In this document: positions 6,466 to 13,879 of the stretch, piece after piece
How the letters are laid out: the number at the start of each line of letters is the position of its first letter
Numbering within the stretch: position 1 is the first letter of the stretch
Assembly (NCBI GenBank): GCA_044359885.1
Contig: JBIKLI010000006.1
Coordinates: 1-35,447, forward strand
Direction: 5' to 3'
From: CAIOSQ01 sp044359885
GTDB taxonomy: Bacteria > Pseudomonadota > Alphaproteobacteria > CACIAM-22H2
DNA length: 35,447 bases
Program-made: the position numbers and the translations under genes
The notes under the pieces: model-generated
What the model saw: the letters and a program-made list of their open reading frames with translations, nothing else
Database searches by the model: none
Told to the model about the DNA's origin: nothing

Positions 6466-9042
6466 ATGTGGCTCGGTCCCATTTTCCGGTCGCGCCGGTT
6501 CTTGTCTCTCCCGACGCTGGCGATCCTCTGCGCCGTCGCGCTCGCCGTTCCGGCAGCCTGGGCACGCCCGCCCGGCACCTACGCCGTCGGATACGACATC
6601 GCGGTCCGGGTGAACGCCGACCGCACCGGCGAGATCGTCGAGACCCGGCGCGTCTGGATCGGCGATGACGCCGGCGCGCCGCAACGGCTGGGCCAGCAAT
6701 CCGACGCCTATATCGAGGGCATGCACGACTACGCGATCCTGGCCGCCTTCACACAGAAGCCGGACGGGCGCCGGATCGACGTGGATCCGGCCTCGGTGAT
6801 CACCCGCGATGCCGCTCAGGCCACCAATGCCGTCTACATGCGCGACACGAAGACCGTCACGCTTCTCTTTCCGGACGTGGCGCCGGGCGACTTGCTGGTG
6901 ATGACCGCCCGAAAGACGATCCGCGCCACCGTCTTCCCGGGGCATTTCCAGCTTCTGCTGCCCCTGCCGCGGACCAGTCCCTATGCCGAGTCCACCGTCA
7001 CCGTCACCGCGCCTGCCAGCCTGAAGCTGGCGGTCGGTGGAACAGGCTTCGCGCATCTGCGCGAGGTCCGGGACGACGAGATCCGGCATGTGCTGACCTA
7101 TGCACCGCAACCGGTCCTCGCCGCCGAAGATCGGATGACCTCGTCGCGCGACCGCGACCCGAACGTGTCGATCTCGACCTTCGCCGGCCTTGAGGACATG
7201 GCGCGCAGCTACTGGTCCACGGCGCGCACGGCGATCGACGCCACGCCGGCGATCGCGGCGCTGGCCGACGAGATCACCGCCGGCATCGCCGACCGGCGCG
7301 ACCAGGCGGCCGCGATCTCGCGCTGGATGAAAGCCAATATCCGCTACGTCATGGTCGTGCTCGGCGCCAGCCGGGTCGTTCCGAACCATGCGGACATGAT
7401 CCTCAGGAACCGATTCGGCGACTGCAAGGATCAGGTCGTGCTGATGTCGTCGCTGCTGGCCGCCAAGGGCATCGCGGCCGAGCACGTGCTGATCGGCGCC
7501 GGCAACGGATACACGCTGCCCGAGCCGGCGACGCTCGGACATATCAACCATGTCATGATCCACCTCCCTGAATTCGGGATCTATGACGACCCGACCGCCA
7601 GCCTCGCCGACTTCGGGATCCTGGCGGCGGAGACCTACGACAAGCCCGTCCTGCATGTCTCCGACGCCGGCGTTGGCCGGTCGCGCACGCCCGCCATGAC
7701 ACCCGACGATCACATGTCCTTGCGCCACACCCGCCTGGCGATCGCCGCCGATGGCAGCGTGTCGGGCGAGAGCCTGCAGCTCGCGCGCGGGATCTTCGCG
7801 ATGGGCGCCCGCGTGGCGGTCCGGTCGCTGCAGTGGAACGGGCTGGACAAGGCGGTGGCGACGATCCTGCGCGGCGCGGGCATGCCCGGCAGCGGCCGGC
7901 TCGAGGTCGCGACCCCGGATGGGCCCGGCGGTATCCACGAACTGCGCGCCAGCTTCACCTACGACGAACGGCTCGCGATCAGGCCGGGGGCGTCGGTGGT
8001 CGTCCCCGCGGGTGTCGGCACTCTGGTGCGTCCCGGCACCTTTCTGCTCGCCAGCCGCGTTCCGGCCCGCCAGCTCCCCTTCGTCTGCTTCGCCGGCCGC
8101 CAGATCGAGGAGGTGGCGGTGACCCTCGCGGACGGGCTGCCGCTGCCGCAGAAGCCGGCGGACCGCCGGATCGAGACGCCGGCCCTGGTCTACACCGTCG
8201 CCTATCGTCTCGACGGCCGGACGCTGACGATACGGCGCGAATTCCTCTCGCGGGTCGCCGGCCAGGTCTGCCCGCCGGACATGGAAGCGGCGCTGGCTGG
8301 GCCGATGGCCACGATCGCCGCCGACAACGAGATGCGGATCAGCTTCGCGCGGCCCGCGCCCGTCGCCACGTCGGGGCTGCGCCGCCCCGGGATCGTCGAC
8401 GAGCCGCTGGCGCTCGATTTCGTCCAGGCGGTCGATCCCGACTGCGTGCCGATCGGGGTGGTGCGGGTGTCGGCGGCGACCCCGCCCGGCCGCGGCACCT
8501 TGTCGATTGCGCCCGACACCGGCTTCGTCACGTATCCGCCGGGCGATGCGCGCGCCGCCTGCAATCGCCGGCGCATGGACGGGATCAGCGTCGTCTACCG
8601 GCCCGCCCCCGGGCATGTCGGCGACGACAATGTGCGCCTCGACATCCTCTACGCCGATGGATCCACCGCGCAGCGCAGCTATGCCATTTCGGTCGGCCCC
8701 AGACCCGAGCCGCGGGAGTTCAGACGCGCGGCGGTCGCCGGGCAGCGGACGCGGATCGCCTTCCTCCACGACGTCGCGCGCGATTGCGCCGTGCTGCCCT
8801 TCGCCGATATCCGCATCGTCGAGGAACCCCGTCATGGCGCGGCCTCGATCGAGCCGGGGACAGGCTTTCCCGCCTATGACAGGACAAGCCCGCGCGCCGC
8901 CTGCAATGCGCAGCGCGTCGAGGGAATGGCGCTGATCTACAGATCGCGCGATGGCCATGTCGGCGCCGATTCCGTGGCGATCGACATCGTCGACGGCGAC
9001 GGCCGCGTCAGGCGGATCCGATATGCGATCGACATCGAGTGA
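6466..9042 (+). CDS. Exported DUF3857/transglutaminase-like protein with two C-terminal repeats
   Basis: This protein has 858 residues from the ATG at 6466, which has AGAGG 7 bases upstream; upstream TTG and ATG codons at 6424 and 6433 would push the signal peptide inward. Residues 1-33 are a signal peptide ending VPAAWA. Residues about 40-200 fit DUF3857. About 240-380 is a transglutaminase core with its triad intact: Cys320 in FGDCKD, His362 in NHV and Asp375 in YDDPT. The last 220 residues hold two tandem repeats (about 640-745 and 745-858), each with an internal Cys pair (DC...AACN) and an Ig/cadherin-like GHVG-D end. The family's substrate is generally unknown; proteolysis or crosslinking in the periplasm is possible. 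The repeats are not part of the usual DUF3857-transglutaminase architecture as I know it. Confidence 0.85.
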   Translation: MWLGPIFRSRRFLSLPTLAILCAVALAVPAAWARPPGTYAVGYDIAVRVNADRTGEIVETRRVWIGDDAGAPQRLGQQSDAYIEGMHDYAILAAFTQKPDGRRIDVDPASVITRDAAQATNAVYMRDTKTVTLLFPDVAPGDLLVMTARKTIRATVFPGHFQLLLPLPRTSPYAESTVTVTAPASLKLAVGGTGFAHLREVRDDEIRHVLTYAPQPVLAAEDRMTSSRDRDPNVSISTFAGLEDMARSYWSTARTAIDATPAIAALADEITAGIADRRDQAAAISRWMKANIRYVMVVLGASRVVPNHADMILRNRFGDCKDQVVLMSSLLAAKGIAAEHVLIGAGNGYTLPEPATLGHINHVMIHLPEFGIYDDPTASLADFGILAAETYDKPVLHVSDAGVGRSRTPAMTPDDHMSLRHTRLAIAADGSVSGESLQLARGIFAMGARVAVRSLQWNGLDKAVATILRGAGMPGSGRLEVATPDGPGGIHELRASFTYDERLAIRPGASVVVPAGVGTLVRPGTFLLASRVPARQLPFVCFAGRQIEEVAVTLADGLPLPQKPADRRIETPALVYTVAYRLDGRTLTIRREFLSRVAGQVCPPDMEAALAGPMATIAADNEMRISFARPAPVATSGLRRPGIVDEPLALDFVQAVDPDCVPIGVVRVSAATPPGRGTLSIAPDTGFVTYPPGDARAACNRRRMDGISVVYRPAPGHVGDDNVRLDILYADGSTAQRSYAISVGPRPEPREFRRAAVAGQRTRIAFLHDVARDCAVLPFADIRIVEEPRHGAASIEPGTGFPAYDRTSPRAACNAQRVEGMALIYRSRDGHVGADSVAIDIVDGDGRVRRIRYAIDIE

Positions 9043-9121
9043 GCCCCGGCCGCGCCCGCGGCATCGTCCCCGGCGCTCCGCCGCCGGCGATCGCGCCATG
9101 GCGCATGATGCATGGCGACGC

Positions 9122-9150
9122 CTGACGGACCGCGCCTGGCAGGATAGGAT
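9122..9150 (+). promoter_or_regulatory. Candidate promoter of the VOC gene
   Basis: CTGACG (9122-9127) and TAGGAT (9145-9150) are 17 bp apart, each matching consensus at four of six bases. The leader to the ATG at 9182 would be about 25 nt. Confidence 0.4.
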
Positions 9151-9181
9151 CGCCGGGCGGATTGACCCAGGGAGATCGGGA

Positions 9182-9577
9182 ATGTTCAGCCATGTGATGG
9201 TCGGTTCGAACGACATCGAGCGTTCGAAGGGCTTCTACGACGCGGTGCTCGCCACGTTGGGCGCGGGTGCCGGAACGAGAAACGTGGCCGCGACCGGCCA
9301 TGTCCGGATCTTCTACCGGCACGACGGCAGCATGTTCGCGATCTCCGAGCCGATCGACGGCTCGCCGGCGACGTCCGCCAACGGCGGCACGATCGGCTTC
9401 AGATGCGTCTCGCCCGAACAGGTTCTCGCGTTCCATGCCGCAGCCCTCGCCAATGGCGGCCAGGCGATCGAGGACCCGCCGGGCCCGCGCGCGGCCGGCG
9501 CCTATTTCATCGCCTATGTCCGCGATCCCGACGGCCACAAGCTCTGCGCGATCCATCACCTGCCGAAATCGGGCTGA
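9182..9577 (+). CDS. VOC-superfamily (glyoxalase/bleomycin-resistance-fold) protein
   Basis: This 131-residue protein starts MFSHVMVGSNDIERSKGFYD and ends YVRDPDGHKLCAIHH, the paired beta-alpha-beta-beta-beta modules of vicinal-oxygen-chelate proteins. His4 is a likely metal ligand, but the usual final Glu is not obvious because the last strand reads KLCAIHH. I therefore do not claim glyoxalase activity. The ATG at 9182 is chosen for its GGAG ribosome site (about 9171-9174); frames open further upstream are out of family. Size is normal for a single-chain member acting as a dimer. Its neighbours, a transglutaminase protein and a kinase, give no functional clue. Confidence 0.75.
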   Translation: MFSHVMVGSNDIERSKGFYDAVLATLGAGAGTRNVAATGHVRIFYRHDGSMFAISEPIDGSPATSANGGTIGFRCVSPEQVLAFHAAALANGGQAIEDPPGPRAAGAYFIAYVRDPDGHKLCAIHHLPKSG

Positions 9578-9598
9578 AACGGCGCGACGACGGGCGAT

Positions 9599-9618
9599 CC
9601 ATCCCTGTTCGGGGATGG
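9599..9618 (+). terminator. Possible hairpin terminator after the VOC gene
   Basis: CCATCCC (9599-9605) pairs with GGGATGG (9612-9618) around TGTTCG, 22 bases past the VOC stop. There is no T-run, so it may act only as a stabilising 3' hairpin. Confidence 0.3.
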
Positions 9619-9698
9619 CTCGCGCCGGGCACCGCGAATAGCTTCCGCGCCGACATGACGACGCGCCTCGCGGACGGCGCCTGCGCCGCCGCACGACC

Positions 9699-11573
9699 AT
9701 GCCTGTGATCGCAACGCGCCTGACGACGGGGCGGCGCCGTCTTCTGTCCATCCAGATCTTCGTGATCGTGTCGGTGCTGGGCGTCGTGGCGTCGACCTTC
9801 TTCCTCTATTTCCGGGTCTCCAGCTATCACGGCACCCGGGAGAACTTCGTCTGGGTCACCACTGCGGCCGAGGTCGAACTGGCCCGGTACGCGAATGCCG
9901 TGCTGCGCATCGCGAGCACGGGCGGCGGATCGGCGGCCGCGATCGCCGACGCCGGGCTCCGCTTCGAGATCCTGCTCAGCCGGCTGCGGCTCTACCGGGC
10001 GGGGCAGATCCATGCTGCGATGGTCGCCCATCGCGACGGGCCGGCGATCCTGCGGCAGATCGCGACGATCGAGCCGTCGATCGATCCCGCGGACATACGG
10101 GACTGGGGACCCGATACGATCCAGCGGCTCGAGCGCGGGATCGCGGCCGCCGCCGTGATCCTGCGCGACGCCTCGCTGATCCTGCTGCGGCAGGAAGAGA
10201 TGGAAGGGCGCGACCTGCTCGACGTCCTCGACGCCAGCATCCTCGCGGCCGCCGCCTTCTTCGTCGTCGGCTCGCTGCTGCTGCTGGCGTTCCTGCGCGC
10301 GCGCAGCGAGGCGTCGCGCGCCGCCGTCCTGGCGCATGCCGCCGCCGAGGCCGCCCGCCGCGCGGCCGCGGAACAGCAGGCGCTGCAGCGCCTGCTCTCG
10401 GTTCTGGAGCATCTGCCGGTCGCGGTCCTGACCACCGGTGCCGACAACACGATCCGGTGGATCAACGGCGCCGCGAGCGAGATCTTCGGCGTCGCGCCGG
10501 AGACGGCGGAGGGCCGCGCGGTCGGCGACTTCCTGCTCCCGCGCGGCGACGGCGCCGACGCGGCGGCGATCCGGTCGGCGACCGCTGCCGATCCGATCCG
10601 GACGACGGCGCGACGATCGGACGGCTCCGAATTTGCGGCCGAGGCCTCGGCCGCTCTCAGCGACGGTCCGGGCGAACCCGTGACGATCTGGATGGTGCGC
10701 GACGTCACCCAGAAGCTGCAGCAGGAGCGGCGGCAACGCGAGGCCGAGGAGAATCATCGTCGCGCCCAGCGGCTGGAATCGCTGGGTACCCTGGCCGGCG
10801 GAATCGCCCACGAACTCAATTCGCCGATCCAGTTCCTGACCGACAACTCCGATTTCCTTCGCGGCGCCTTCGCCGATCTGGCCGCGGCGTTCGCCGAGCT
10901 GCAGCTGGCGGCGCCCGCGGAGCAGGTCGAGCGGATCGCCGCGCGGCACGACCTTCGCTATCTTTTCGACGAGGTGCCGCGGGCAGTCGCGCAGTCGCGC
11001 ATCGGCCTCGACCGGATCGCGGAGATCGTCCTCGCGACACGCCGGTTCCTGCATCCCGCCGGCGCCGCGATGGAGGACAACGACCTCAACCAGATCGTCC
11101 GAACCGCTGTCCTGCTGTCGAAGAACCAGTGGCGCTACGTGGCCGAACTCGAGCTCGACCTCGCCGGCGACCTGCCGGTGGTGCGCTCGAACGCGGGCGA
11201 GCTGAACCAGGTGCTGCTCAACCTGATCGTCAACGCCGTCCATGCCATCGAGGACAGGGGCGGCGGCATGGGCAGGATCACGATCGCCACGCGCGCCGTT
11301 TCCGACGGCGTCGAATGCAGCGTCTCCGACACGGGGACCGGCATCGCGTCCGAACTCAGGGAAAAGGTGTTCGACCTCTTCTTCACGACCAAGGCGCCGG
11401 GGCGCGGGACCGGCCAGGGGCTGGCGCTGGTCCATTCGATCGTGACCCAGATCCATGGCGGCCGGATCGTGTTCGACAGCGCGCCGGGACAGGGCACGGT
11501 GTTTCGCTTCACGCTGCCTGTCGCCGGTGCCGCCCCGGAGGCCGCGCCCGACCGCGCCCAGGCCGCGGACTGA
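9699..11573 (+). CDS. Membrane PAS sensor histidine kinase
   Basis: This 624-residue kinase has transmembrane helices at about 15-38 and 178-200 that enclose a roughly 140-residue, mostly helical periplasmic sensor of no family I recognise. An alanine-rich coil (200-230) leads to a PAS domain (about 230-340). The HisKA box GGIAHELNSPIQF carries the phospho-acceptor His371. The GHKL ATPase has N box NLIVNAVHAIED, G1 DTGTGI and G2 GRGTGQGLAL. HELNSPIQF is the variant of the H box seen in HWE-unlike NtrB/ResE-type kinases. No response regulator gene is adjacent, so it is an orphan here. The ATG at 9699 has no strong ribosome site. It converges on the dehydrogenase gene. Confidence 0.85.
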   Translation: MPVIATRLTTGRRRLLSIQIFVIVSVLGVVASTFFLYFRVSSYHGTRENFVWVTTAAEVELARYANAVLRIASTGGGSAAAIADAGLRFEILLSRLRLYRAGQIHAAMVAHRDGPAILRQIATIEPSIDPADIRDWGPDTIQRLERGIAAAAVILRDASLILLRQEEMEGRDLLDVLDASILAAAAFFVVGSLLLLAFLRARSEASRAAVLAHAAAEAARRAAAEQQALQRLLSVLEHLPVAVLTTGADNTIRWINGAASEIFGVAPETAEGRAVGDFLLPRGDGADAAAIRSATAADPIRTTARRSDGSEFAAEASAALSDGPGEPVTIWMVRDVTQKLQQERRQREAEENHRRAQRLESLGTLAGGIAHELNSPIQFLTDNSDFLRGAFADLAAAFAELQLAAPAEQVERIAARHDLRYLFDEVPRAVAQSRIGLDRIAEIVLATRRFLHPAGAAMEDNDLNQIVRTAVLLSKNQWRYVAELELDLAGDLPVVRSNAGELNQVLLNLIVNAVHAIEDRGGGMGRITIATRAVSDGVECSVSDTGTGIASELREKVFDLFFTTKAPGRGTGQGLALVHSIVTQIHGGRIVFDSAPGQGTVFRFTLPVAGAAPEAAPDRAQAAD

Positions 11574-11614
11574 TCGCGGTTTCCTCCCCGCGCCGCGCGC
11601 CGCCGCGCGCTGCT

Positions 11615-12661
11615 CTACCGTATCGCGTGGCCGGCGGCGACGAGCGCGTCGCGGTTGACGCAGCTGCGCAGGCTGCCTTCTTCGAAGAACTCCCGGATCG
11701 CCTCGGCGGAGAGCCGGCGCATGTCGGCGAGGCTCTCGGGCGTGTAGAAGGCCGCATGCGGGGTCACGATCAGCCGTCCCTCGAGCCAGGGCTCGCGCCG
11801 CGTCCAGGCGGCGAGAAGCGGATGGCTGCGGTCCAGCGGCTCGACGGGCAGCACGTCGAGTGCCGCCCCGACCAGTCGGCCGTCGCGCAGCGCCGCTTCG
11901 ACGGCGTCGAGATCGACGACCCCGCCGCGCGCGGTGTTGACCAGAACGGCCCCGGGCTTCGCCGCCGCCAGCGCGCGGGTGCCGATCAGACCTGCCGTCT
12001 CTGCGGTCAACGGACAGTGGACGCTGATCACGTCGCTGGCCGCGAGCAGCGCATCGAGCGACCGGAACCGGGTGAAGCCGAAGGACAGTTCGCTGCCCGG
12101 CGGCAGATGCGGATCGTGGAAGGCGACGTTCATCCCGAAGGCGCGCGCACGCAGCGCCGCCGCGGTCCCGATCCGGCCCAGCCCGACGACGCCGAAGGTC
12201 AGGCCGCGCAGGCGCCGGACCGGCGCCAGCGGCAGCGACAGCGTGGCCCAGGCGTCGTCGCGGGTCAGCAGTCGCTGATTGTAGGCCGTCACGCCGCGGA
12301 TCATCGACAGCATCAGCGCGATCGCGTGGTCCGCGACCTCCATCGTCCCGTAATCCGGCGTGTTGCAAACCGGAATGCCCCGGGCGGCGCAGGCGGCGAG
12401 GTCGATATGGTTGAAACCGACCCCGGCCTGGACGACCAGCCGCACCCCGGTCATGGCGGCGACGGCCGCGTCCTTGAGGCCGTGGCGGCTGCGGCAGTTC
12501 AGGATCGCGTCGGCCGACCCCAGCAGCGCATGCGGGACCGCCTCGCCGCCCTCGGGACGCCAGATCGAGATGTCGAAGCGCGATGCAGGAAGCACCGAAC
12601 GCTCGATGTCGGGATCGGTCGCGAATTGCGGATCGATGATGAGGACGCGGTGTCTGGTCAT
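11615..12661 (-). CDS. D-isomer-specific 2-hydroxyacid dehydrogenase (CtBP-like subgroup)
   Basis: This 348-residue NAD-dependent dehydrogenase has the Rossmann GVVGLGRIG (157-165). The substrate/catalytic residues are all present: Arg245 in NTARGGVVD, Glu274 in DVLPVEP and His302 in TPHAAFYT. TPDYGTMEVADHA and the AFYT segment resemble the C-terminal-binding-protein subgroup rather than phosphoglycerate dehydrogenase. It interconverts a 2-keto and a D-2-hydroxy acid. It starts 14 bases after the stop of the aminotransferase gene on the same strand, so the two are probably co-transcribed. A keto product of the aminotransferase is a natural guess for its substrate. This is inference. Confidence 0.85.
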   Translation of the reverse strand: MTRHRVLIIDPQFATDPDIERSVLPASRFDISIWRPEGGEAVPHALLGSADAILNCRSRHGLKDAAVAAMTGVRLVVQAGVGFNHIDLAACAARGIPVCNTPDYGTMEVADHAIALMLSMIRGVTAYNQRLLTRDDAWATLSLPLAPVRRLRGLTFGVVGLGRIGTAAALRARAFGMNVAFHDPHLPPGSELSFGFTRFRSLDALLAASDVISVHCPLTAETAGLIGTRALAAAKPGAVLVNTARGGVVDLDAVEAALRDGRLVGAALDVLPVEPLDRSHPLLAAWTRREPWLEGRLIVTPHAAFYTPESLADMRRLSAEAIREFFEEGSLRSCVNRDALVAAGHAIR

Positions 12662-12675
12662 GGCGACGGCCGCTT

Positions 12676-13803
12676 TCAGGCCGAGACCGTGCTGCGGCCG
12701 ACCCCGATCTCGGCCATCGAGTCCTCGATCGCTTCCAGGATCACCGAGATGTCCTCCTCGACGATGTCGCCCATGCAGCCGATGCGGAACGTGCCCGCCG
12801 CGGTCAGGCGGCCGGGGAAGATCACGATCCCGCGACGCTCCATCGCGGCATAGAATTTCCGGAAGTCATAGGCGGGGTCCTCGGGATCCATGAAGGTCGC
12901 GATGATCGGGGCGGCGACGTCGTCCGGCAGCAGGGTCCGGAAGCCGCGCTGACGCAGACCGTCGACCAGCCGGCGCCAGTTCCGCCGATAGCGCGCGCCG
13001 CGCGCCGCCACGCCGCCTTCCGCCTTGTGACGCTCGCAGGCCTTCGCCAGCGCCGCCAGTACATGGGTGGGCGGGGTGAAGCGCCACCAGCCGCGCTGTT
13101 CCATGAAGGACCACTGCGCATGCAGGTCCAGAACCACCGACGGCGAGCGTCCGGCGGAGGCTTCGAGCGTGTCGCGCCGGCAGATGACGATCCCGACGCC
13201 GGGCACGCCTTCCAGGCCCTTGTTGGGCGAGATCATCACCGCCTCGATGCCTTGGCGCTTGACGTCGATCGGGAAGGCGCCGAAGGACGCGACCGCATCG
13301 ACCAGCAGCTTCACGCCGCGCCGCCGCGCCACCGCGACGAGGGGCTCCAGAGGGTTGAGGATGCCGGTGCCGGTGTCGACATGGCACATGATCATGTGGG
13401 TGATGCCGGGCTCGGCATCGATCGCGGCGTCGAGCATCGCCTCGGTCGGCGTCTCGGTCAGGCCGAGCTCCAGCATCGTGACCGCGTGGCCGACGCCCTC
13501 GGCGATCTCCTTGAGCCGGATGCCGTAGAAGCCGTTCTGGATCACCAGGAGCCGAGAGCCCTTCGGCACCAGCGTATGGAACACGCCTTCGATGGCGAAG
13601 GTGGCGCTTCCCTGCACGGGAACGCATTCATGCGTTCCGGTGCCGTTGCAGATCTCCAGCAGATAGGCGCGGATCGCCGAGACCTGCCCCATCATCTCGT
13701 CGCCGTTGGGGCTGCGGTCGCGCAGCATTTCGCTCTTGGTCTCCGGCGCGACGGTCACCGGCCCGGGGGTCATCACGTAGAACTCGTGCCTGCGTTGGGC
13801 CAT
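12676..13803 (-). CDS. Class V aminotransferase, 2-aminoethylphosphonate-pyruvate transaminase (PhnW)-like
   Basis: This 375-residue PLP enzyme has the Schiff-base Lys195 in SPNKGLEGVPG and the ring-nitrogen Asp169 in LLVDAVASFG. Along its whole length it follows PhnW as I remember it: TPGPVTV, VQGSATFAIE, NGFYGIR, DLHAQW, RFTPPTHV, EGGVAAR, PIIATF and FRIGCMGDI. PhnW moves the amino group of 2-aminoethylphosphonate to pyruvate. No phosphonatase (PhnX), PhnA/Y or C-P lyase gene is near, and the partners are a 2-hydroxyacid dehydrogenase and divergent hydantoinase genes, so a different amine donor is quite possible (serine-glyoxylate type enzymes are relatives). The ATG at 13803 has an AAGAGGA ribosome site; a promoter is predicted at 13852-13879. 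Confidence 0.8.
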   Translation of the reverse strand: MAQRRHEFYVMTPGPVTVAPETKSEMLRDRSPNGDEMMGQVSAIRAYLLEICNGTGTHECVPVQGSATFAIEGVFHTLVPKGSRLLVIQNGFYGIRLKEIAEGVGHAVTMLELGLTETPTEAMLDAAIDAEPGITHMIMCHVDTGTGILNPLEPLVAVARRRGVKLLVDAVASFGAFPIDVKRQGIEAVMISPNKGLEGVPGVGIVICRRDTLEASAGRSPSVVLDLHAQWSFMEQRGWWRFTPPTHVLAALAKACERHKAEGGVAARGARYRRNWRRLVDGLRQRGFRTLLPDDVAAPIIATFMDPEDPAYDFRKFYAAMERRGIVIFPGRLTAAGTFRIGCMGDIVEEDISVILEAIEDSMAEIGVGRSTVSA

Positions 13804-13851
13804 TCGCGGATCCTCTTCGAAGAAACTGGACGAAACCTCGCCGAAGCCCCA

Positions 13852-13879
13852 ATCATACATTCTTGACTTGTCATGGCAA
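13852..13879 (-). promoter_or_regulatory. Candidate promoter of the aminotransferase-dehydrogenase operon
   Basis: On the minus strand, TTGCCA (plus 13874-13879) and TATGAT (plus 13852-13857) are separated by 16 bp. The -35 overlaps the first codons of the divergent hyuA, so transcription of the two directions could interfere. A perfect 10-bp palindrome TCTTCGAAGA (13814-13823) lies in the leader. Confidence 0.45.

Noticed and set aside
6115..9216. A 1033-codon open frame on the minus strand
   Set aside because: It is the antisense of the transglutaminase gene, of biased composition and without recognisable motifs.
9507..12368. A 953-codon open frame on the minus strand
   Set aside because: It covers the kinase gene in antisense and part of the dehydrogenase gene in a wrong frame; no family signal.
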